From the NCBI GenBank assembly GCA_021234155.1, contig JAJEKV010000102.1, positions 62,001 through 126,000 on the forward strand: a stretch of DNA of 64,000 nucleotides. Reading direction: 5' to 3'. The notes under the pieces were generated by a model. It searched no databases. It was given only the letters and a program-made list of their open reading frames with translations, and was not told where the DNA came from. The stretch comes from Isoetes taiwanensis (taxonomy: Eukaryota > Streptophyta > Lycopodiopsida > Isoetales > Isoetaceae). The position numbers and the translations under genes are program-made. Numbering within the stretch: the stretch's first letter is position 1; each line of letters opens with the position of its first letter. This document shows positions 57,586 to 64,000 of the stretch, piece after piece.

Positions 57586-59107
57586 TTACAACTGTTGCAA
57601 ATACATTAAGTTAAAGACAATGGAAATGTGAGTATCAACATACTTATGCAGCTCCTTGGACATTTCTTCCAGTGTGAAGTCTTTATCCACAACTTTTTGA
57701 AAAAGCCTCTCCAGCAACTCCATATCTATGAAGCCCTGCATCTCCCTCCACACCGTGATGGTCATTTCTTTTTTGAAGACGTCAGAGCCCTTCTTTTTAT
57801 CTGAGACCTTTCCTTTGCTCTTCAACTCTCCCCGCTCAAACATGTTAAAAATTTTGTTTTTTAGCTTTCAGATCTGTGAAGGCAGTTAGTTTGAAGAACA
57901 GCAAGTAACAAATAAAACTTATTGCGGAATACAAAGGAAACATACTCGGCCATCTCTAAAGGCAAGCTGGAACCAGTTGTCGTGATTTATCAGTTATTAG
58001 CCTTGTCGTACTTAAGGCAACACTCAATTGCACACGTCTCATTGAGCTCCAAGGAGTTGGCCAGTTTCTTTAAGTCGTCGCCCTATTTTTCTTTGAAAAT
58101 AACGTACTCCTTGTGCATGAACCTTATCATATCGACAAAGCTCATTTTCAGTTTGTACTCATTGTCGGCGTTGTGTGTATTGGCAACGATTTTTGCTTCC
58201 TCGTCTGTCAAGCCACAGTAAACTGCACAAAAGATCAAGAGGTATATCGGGTTGTTCTTTTTCTTATACAGTTGTTTGAAGCTGTGGTTTCCCCCCAAGA
58301 CGTGCATATATGTGTCAGCATTTTCCCTGTCGTAGTCTTTGGGGTCAGTGCACTGGGTTCTGTCCACAAGGACCACAATGAAGCTACATGTACATTTGGA
58401 TTGCTCCTGATCCTGTCCTTCAGGTTCCTTAGATGGTCAGCATATATTTTGCGGACCCGAAGGGGCCTCTCTCCAGCTTCATTCTTAGGTGGTAACCTCA
58501 TTGACATCACAAGCAAGTAAATGACGCCTTGGACGTACTTTTGCTTGTTTATCTCTTCCATTCTTTCCGAGGTTTTGTCCACCTTTTTCTCTTTAATGGC
58601 CATTCCTGGTGCCTTTCTTTTGCCCTTCCTCTTCTTCAAGCTTATCTCTTGAACAGGAACTACAGCAATTTCCTGGACCTTCCTTTTCTTTGGCTCTTTG
58701 GAAGCAATGGTGTCTCGAGGCCTGCTCCTCTGTTGCTGCCTGGGGTTGCCCTCGGAACTTGATGCATTTGGGGCCGACTCATCTTGACTATCATTCCTAG
58801 CGTCTCCCCCTTCTGCTTACTCCTCCTCATCCTCAGAGGCACTGTAGTTGAAGTTTTCACTTCGTGTAGAGCACACACTTTTTATAATGTCGGCGAGCCT
58901 CTGCTTGTTAATATAATGCGTTACATATTTATAAAGGGCGTGTGGGTTCACCCTGCCCAGCTTGAAGAATCCCTGGTCAACAAGAATAAAACCTTAGGAC
59001 GTCTTAAATGAAAGACGTCTCTGTTGTCCAGACTGGCTGGCAACCTCAGAAACATCTTTTATAGTGCCCATACACTTGAATTCTTTATTGTCGTAGGGTG
59101 AAAGCAT
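57586..59107 (-). pseudogene. ParB/sulfiredoxin-like domain protein, transposon-associated (interrupted)
   Basis: Starts ATG at 59,107 and reads in one frame (with two TAA codons) as MLSPYDNKEFKCMG ... GFFKLGRVNPHALYKYV, QRLADIIKSVCST, an acidic/serine linker, lysine-rich nuclear-localisation-like runs (LKKRKGKRKAPG), then RPLRVRKIYADHLRNLKDRI and NPNVHV. After a frameshift near 58,376 it continues VVLVDRTQ ... TYMHVLGGNHSFKQLYK ... CAVYCGLTDEEAKIVANTHN (58,083-58,376). The order I..NP..(I/V)xV, VxGGNH, then LxxxEAxxxAxxxN matches ParB-like (ParB/Srx) folds; I infer that from pattern only. A GT-AG intron is likely at 57,945-57,874, followed by a last exon (MTITVWREMQGFIDMELLER). It faces the transposase-like gene head to head. 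Confidence 0.55.
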
Positions 59108-59278
59108 GTTGTAGTGGAACACCCTGGGTGTCCCCCCTAAAAATGTGGTGGGAGATATCAAATTTGTGGTGCGATTTTAAATGTTTGTTTGGCGCCTAGT
59201 GCATAACTGCCCGGATTCAATCATTTCTTGAACTGCAACGACCCGATTCTCACGCCACCCGTCCCATTCCAATTTCCT
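59108..59278. promoter_or_regulatory. Shared divergent promoter interval (171 bp)
   Basis: Separates the two ATGs of the ParB-like gene (minus) and the transposase-like gene (plus). Contains gattttaaatg and an ambiguous AT-rich core but no clear TATA box for either side. The next upstream codons of the plus gene include an in-frame stop, so its start cannot lie far left. Confidence 0.45.
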
Positions 59279-62048
59279 ATGCCACCCGTCCCATTCCAAT
59301 TTCCACCTAACCGATTCCTAAACCCACCCGCGCCTTTCCTGAAGCACACGACTATGGCGCTTAATCCGGTTGTGGATCAATCCGGTTCATACTTTGAATC
59401 ATTTAATTTGGAAGCAAATCTGCCTAAAATCTCAAACCGGAGCACAGGTGTGAGAAAGAGAACTCCAGAACAAGAACGGGATCATAAAAGACGCCAAAGG
59501 AAAAGAAAAAGGGAAGCTAAAGAAGAATTAGCAAAAATTGCATCAGCAGAGGGAGGATCCACCAGAACGGCCTCTACTAGGCGTCGGATGGTGTTGAAAT
59601 TATTATCTTCATTTCATAGCACCACTAAAGGCTTGGCTGACAGTGATAAGAAAGAGGTTTTACGAGATTTCCTGGAAGATGACACAATGGACAGCGTACT
59701 TGGTGAAGAGCTGAAAGATTTGCAAGCCAAGAGCATTGTGGTCAGCAACCTCAGGGCTTCCATTCAACTTGTGAAGAAGTCTAACAGCAATGACAGTTTA
59801 GCAGCGAAGAGTAGTTGCCTTGCTATGGCCGTAAGCAGAAGCATTACCGAAAGTGCTAATCCTGTCAGTGCTCGGGGTTTTGGTAAACTGCTGGGTGTTC
59901 ATCCTAGGAATCTTACCCAAGCAAAATTGAAGAGGGAAGAGATAGATTGCAAAGGGGGGAAATGGGTTTTGTACAAAAGAGTTAGAAGAGCAGATGCAAT
60001 TCCCAATTCTGTCATAGAACTTGTGCAGCAATTTTGGACCGAAAACAGTAGGGTCTCTCCAAATGCAAAGGATGTTAAGTTCAGAAGATTGGAATGAAAT
60101 GTAAGAGAGGATCATGCCACTCACTATCTGGAAGAATCACAGGTTATTTCATTTCTTCATCTTCACCACATTTTTTATTGTTAATGTGGTATGTGGTTAG
60201 TGATTGCTTGTGATATGTGGTTGGTGTGGTTAGTGATTGCTTGTGGTGTGTGGTGCCTATTAATGCTGTGATATATGATATGTGCTGCCTAGTGTGGTGA
60301 GGCACATGGTGTAAAATAAATGCTGTAAATATATGCTTTGTGGTGCCTAGTGTGGTGAATAACATGGTGTAAAATTCATGCTGTAATATATGCTATGTGG
60401 TGCCTGCCTAGTGTGGTGAAAAATATGGTGTAAAATAAATGCTCTAAATATACGCTTTGTGGTGCCTAGTGTGGTGAATAACATGGTGTAAAATAAATCT
60501 TTGTAATATATGCTATGTGGTGCCTAGTGTGGTGAATAACATGGTGTAAAATAAATGCTGTAATATATTCTATGTGGTGCCTAGTGTGGTGAAAAATATG
60601 GTGTAAAATAAAATAAATCTTTGTAATATATGCTATGTGGTGCCTAGTGTGGTGAAAAATATGGTGTCTGATAAATTATGTAATATATGCTTTGTGGTGC
60701 CTAGTGTGGTGAATAACGAGGTGTAAGATGAATGTACGTAATATATGCTATGTGGTGCCTAGTGTGGTGGAAAATGTAGTGTGCAATAAACATCTTGATC
60801 ACCTTGTTATCTTCCTTGCAGGTTGCAATTGTTCAGAAATTCAAGACGGAACATCCTAGTGTTATGATCAAGCAGGATGATGTTTGAAAAGTGAAATCAT
60901 GGTTTGTTATAAAATTAAAGGACTTCAATAGTTCTTCTTTGTATATACCATGTTAGAATGCAGATGCTAATAGATGGCTTCAATAGTATGAGAACTAAGC
61001 ACCCAAAAGCTACATTTGCACTTGTCAACTTTTGGTCGGACACATATATGGTGAATGCAAGGGATGCCCTGAATACAAAATAAGTAGCACAAGAAGTCTG
61101 CGTGGCGGGGAATTTTATGTGAGAAAACTACTAGCTTCCAACCTTACCATAAGAGGGAATGCATTCGGGTGAGTGTAAAGAGTGTGGGATTAAGAAGTTC
61201 CCTATCGCCCACATGAACAATCTAGTGATAGTGGCATGGTGAAGTGGGAATACCTAGACTATGAAAAAGCGTATTCAGAGATGGCAGCAAGAAGTCTAAG
61301 CTAGTTCACCAACACAATGAAACTGCAAGTCTTTCTTTCATCAGTGAACAAAATGTTGGAGAAGCTTCCAAAATTTCCTTTACACAACTTCGGATATAAG
61401 TGGCGGGTAGGCCAATTACAAAGAACTCCTTGATAACTTGCCGGAGATGCTTACCTATCCGTGGTTGACTTCGGCAGAGAATTATACTTTTAAGGAGCGA
61501 GAATGAAGTTCGGTCCATATTTGGGTCAACAACCGAGATAACTATATTTGTTCAAATAACCTATCGGGTTGATCCCGCAGGTGAACACCATTGAGAAGGA
61601 AACACACTACTATGTGTCGGATGATAGGGAACATGACACACTTTTTGTTCAACATTGATTTATGAAACATTTTGAGTACCTAAAGCGAGAAAGGCAATGT
61701 CCCCAAACAAAGACTATGTATTTTTAGGATGGTCTTTGCATCACAATTCAAAGCGGCCCGGATCATTTTATTTTGTTGGAAGGTACGGTTGTGATCTGAG
61801 AGGTCAACATGACGTGGAACTTCTTTGGATCAAACCATGGAAAAGGTGAACATGATGGGAAGGCAGCAGAATTGAAAAGATGGATACGAGGTCATTTCGG
61901 GGCCGGGAAGTTCTGGATACGCTCAGAAAATGTATACATATATTTAGGATTTACACCTACATCATCTCCAGATCCGGCAAGAGGAAGCATCGTCCGACAA
62001 AGATTCGGCAAAAGCAACATCATGCAGCAGCAGTTACTCAGGTTTTGA
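59279..62048 (+). CDS. RNase H-fold transposase-like protein, two exons around a minisatellite intron
   Basis: Exon 1 59,279-60,142: start MPPVPFQFPPNRF (proline-rich repeats), basic bZIP-like stretch (RTPEQERDHKRRQRKRKREA), LLGVHPRNLTQAKLKREE, VIELVQQFWTENSRVSPNAK, one in-frame TGA at 60,095. Intron 60,143-60,831 (GT-AG, phase 0) holds the 57-bp minisatellite. Exon 2 60,832-62,048: KFKTEHPSVMIKQ, a CCCIYHVRMQML cysteine motif, GECKECGIKKFPI, then LSVVDF (first acidic residue), NNQITIFVQITYQV, YYVSDDREHDTLFVQ, FSDGAASQFKAARSFYFVG and TWNFFGSNHGKGEHDGKAAE. This matches a repetitive protein family I know mainly from animal genomes; spaced D...D...D/E points to an RNase H-like transposase fold. 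Exon 2 here has several frameshifts near CAG sites and may be intact in reality. Parts are best read by comparison with the second copy (62,495-63,707). Confidence 0.72.
60183..60790. repeat. 57-bp minisatellite in intron (array 1, ~9 units)
   Basis: Units share ggtgcctagtgtggtgaa and taacatggtgtaaaataaat, with a repeat length of about 57 bp. The left edge (60,183-60,260) is degenerate (ggttagtgattgcttgtg). Array ends just before a pyrimidine tract and the 3' splice site of exon 2. Confidence 0.92.
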
Positions 62049-62111
62049 ATCTTCCCTCAGAGTTGTGTTCAATCCATTTCTTGCTTTCGAGATCCAATTC
62101 CCATACAATTC

Positions 62112-62460
62112 TTAATAAATGCTCTAAATATACGCTTTGTGGTGCCTAGTGTGGTGAATAACATGGTGTAAAATAAATGCTGTAATATATGCTATGTGGT
62201 GCCTAGTGTGGTGAATAACATGGTGTAAAATAAATGCTGTAATATATTCTATGTGGTGCCTAGTGTGGTGAAAAATATGGTGTAAAATAAATGCTGTAAT
62301 ATATGCTATGTGGTGCCTAGTGTGGTGAAAAATATGATGTACAGTAAATTATGTAATATATGCTTTGTAGTGCCTAGTGTGGTGAATAACGAGGTGTAAG
62401 ATGAATGTCTATAATATATGCTATGTGGTGCCTAGTGTGGTGGAAAATGTAGTGTGCAAT
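62112..62460. repeat. 57-bp minisatellite (array 2, ~6 units)
   Basis: Same unit as array 1; successive ggtgcctag starts at 62,141 and 62,198 give exactly 57 bp. It begins directly after the exon 2 block (cttaataaatgctctaaata) and ends before the duplicated exon 2. Confidence 0.92.
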
Positions 62461-62494
62461 AAATATGCTGATCACCTTGTTATCTTCCTTGCAG

Positions 62495-63707
62495 TTGCAA
62501 TTGTTCAGGAAATTCAAGACGGAACATCCTAGTGTTATGATCAAACAGATGATGTTTGAAAAGCTGAAACCATGGTTTGTTATAAAATTAAAGGACTTCA
62601 ATAGTTGCTGCTGTATATACCATGTTAGAATGCAGATGCTAATAGATGGCTTCAATAGTATGAGAACTAAGCACCCAAAAAGCTGCAGCTGCACTTGTCA
62701 ACTTTGCAGGTCAGACATATATGGTGAATCAGGGCGTCCCCGAAATACAAAATAAGTAGCACAAAGAAGTGGCGGGGAATTTTATATGAGAAAACTACTA
62801 GCTTCCAACCTTACCATAAGAGGGAATGCATTCTGGGTGAGTGTAAAGAGTGTGGGATTAAGAAGTTCCCTATCTGCCCACATGAACAATCTAGTGATAG
62901 TGGCATGGTGAAGTGGGAATACCTAGACTATGAAAAACTCAGATTCGGAGATGGCAAAGAAGAAGTCTAAGCTAGTTCACCAACACAATGAAACCGCAAG
63001 TCTTTCTTTGGTGAACAAAATGTTGAGAAGCTTCCAAAATTTCCTTTACACAACCGGTGTATAAGTGGCGGGCGGGGCGGTTACAAAGAACTCCTTGATA
63101 ACTTGCACGGAGATGCTTACCTATCCGTGGTTGACTTAAAGAGAATTATACTTTTAAGGAGCAGAATGAAGTTCAGTCCATACCTTTGGGTCAACAACCA
63201 GATAACTATATTTGTTCAAATAACCTATCAGGTTGATCCACAGACAGACACCATTGAGAAGGAAACACATTACTATGTGTCGGATGATAGGGAACATGAC
63301 ACACTTTTTGTTCAACATTGATTTATGAAACATTTTGAGTACCTAAAGCAGAAAGGCAATGTCCCCAAACAGCACTATGTATTTTCAGATGGTGCTGCAT
63401 CACAATTCAAAGCAGCCAGATCATTTTATTTTGTTGGAAGGTACAGTTGTGATACAGAGGTCAACATGACGTGGAACTTCTTTGGATCAAACCATGGAAA
63501 AGGTGAACATGATGGGAAGGCAGCAGAATTGAAAAGATGGATACGAGGTCATTTCGGGGCCGGGAAGTTCTGGATACGCTCAAAAATGTATACATATATT
63601 TAGGATTTACACCTACATCATCTCCAGATCCGGCAAGAGGAAGCATCGTCCGACAAAGATTCGGCAAAAGCAACATCATCATTTTTTTGGAGTTACTCGG
63701 GTTTTGA
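62495..63707 (+). pseudogene. Duplicated exon 2 of the transposase-like gene
   Basis: Second copy of the 60,832-62,048 exon including its 3' splice site (ttgcag before 62,495). Better preserved: KTEHPSVMIKQMMFEKLKPW, SCCCIYHVRMQMLIDGF, SCTCQLC, ECGIKKFPICPHEQ, NNQITIFVQITYQVDPQT, VFSDGAASQFKAARS, NMTWNFFGSNHGKGEHDG. Breaks include tta aag at 63,133-63,146, where the first copy still shows gacttcgg, and a TGA after LFVQH at 63,319. No exon 1 precedes it, so on its own it would be silent or an alternative 3' exon. Confidence 0.75.
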
Positions 63708-63771
63708 ATCTTCCCTCGAGTTGTGTTCAATCCATTTCTTGCTTTCGAGATCCAATTCCCATACAATTCTT

Positions 63772-64000
63772 AATAAATGCTCTAAATATACGCTTTGTGG
63801 TGCCTAGTGTGGTGAATAACATGGTGTAAAATAAATGCTGTAATATATGCTATGTGGTGCCTAGTGTGGTGAATAACATGGTGTTTCCATGCCTATTTGT
63901 AATATATTCTATGTGGTGCCTAGTGTGGTGAAAAATATGGTGTAAAATAAATCTTTGTAATATATGCTATGTGGTGCCTAGTGTGGTGAAAAAATATGAT
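63772..64000. repeat. 57-bp minisatellite (array 3, runs off window)
   Basis: At least four more units of the same minisatellite. One unit near 63,884 reads tggtgtttccatgcctattt in place of tggtgtaaaataaatgctg. Confidence 0.9.

Larger units (their letters stand above)
60441..64000 (+). repeat. Higher-order tandem repeat, ~1.67-kb units (minisatellite + exon 2)
   Basis: The same junction phrase gctctaaatatacgctttgt appears at 60,441, 62,121 and 63,779, giving unit lengths of 1680 and 1658 bp. Each unit contains a minisatellite stretch followed by exon 2. A third unit has begun at the window edge, so the array continues beyond it. Confidence 0.88.

Noticed and set aside
60183-60790. Minisatellite array considered as a CRISPR-like repeat-spacer array
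   Set aside because: Units are contiguous with no unique spacers, and the setting is a plant intron.

Overview
The window looks like the nuclear genome of a land plant, in a stretch dominated by old and nested transposons. The plant call rests on a Ty3 chromovirus primed by initiator tRNA-Met, L1-type LINEs, Helitrons, a plant-type PRP31 gene, and fragments of an ATP-type PEP carboxykinase gene and a DUF604 glycosyltransferase gene. A seed-free vascular plant such as a fern is my guess, because the window also carries gene families I associate with non-angiosperm genomes (an N6/N4-type DNA methyltransferase and an animal-like RNase H-fold transposase family). That guess is weak. Only one gene appears fully intact: PRP31 (22,815-25,446, minus), a U4/U6·U5 tri-snRNP splicing factor of 481 predicted residues in eight coding exons.

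Layout, left to right. 1-2.6 kb: intergenic sequence with a fold-back MITE and small tandem duplications. 2.6-17.2 kb: two tandem chromovirus copies on the minus strand in the order LTR(truncated)-internal-LTR-internal-LTR, sharing the middle LTR. Both internal copies are broken by stops and frameshifts, some shared and some private. A 239-bp MITE sits in the left and middle LTRs but not in the right one. 17.2-22.8 kb: sparse, with a DUF604 glycosyltransferase fragment between ~100-bp direct repeats. 22.8-25.4 kb: PRP31. 25.4-36.2 kb: intergenic with LINE zinc-knuckle relics and a GC-rich palindrome. 36.2-39.8 kb: a four-exon PEPCK fragment, then tandem duplications and a Helitron 3' terminus. 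40.1-42.5 kb: LINE ORF1 (minus) split by a 538-bp TA-flanked MITE. 42.5-43.7 kb: a broken DNA N6/N4-methyltransferase gene. 44.6-48.4 kb: repeats and a decayed Helitron PIF1-type helicase (minus). 48.9-56.7 kb: LINE ORF2 (plus) ending in poly(A), split by about 3.7 kb of inserted DNA that includes a candidate complete Helitron. 57-64 kb: a fold-back element, then two divergent genes starting 171 bp apart: a ParB-like protein (minus) and an RNase H-fold transposase-like protein (plus). The second gene's intron is a 57-bp minisatellite. Intron and 3' exon together are tandemly duplicated in ~1.67-kb units that run off the window edge.

How the parts relate. The best candidate for an undescribed system is the divergent ParB-like/transposase-like pair, which I read as a two-gene mobile element. 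A caution applies to all 'broken' calls in repeats: differences between near-identical tandem copies cluster at CAG/CTG and, less often, CCGG sites. That pattern fits long-read consensus errors at CHG-methylated cytosines, so some frameshifts may not exist in the DNA.
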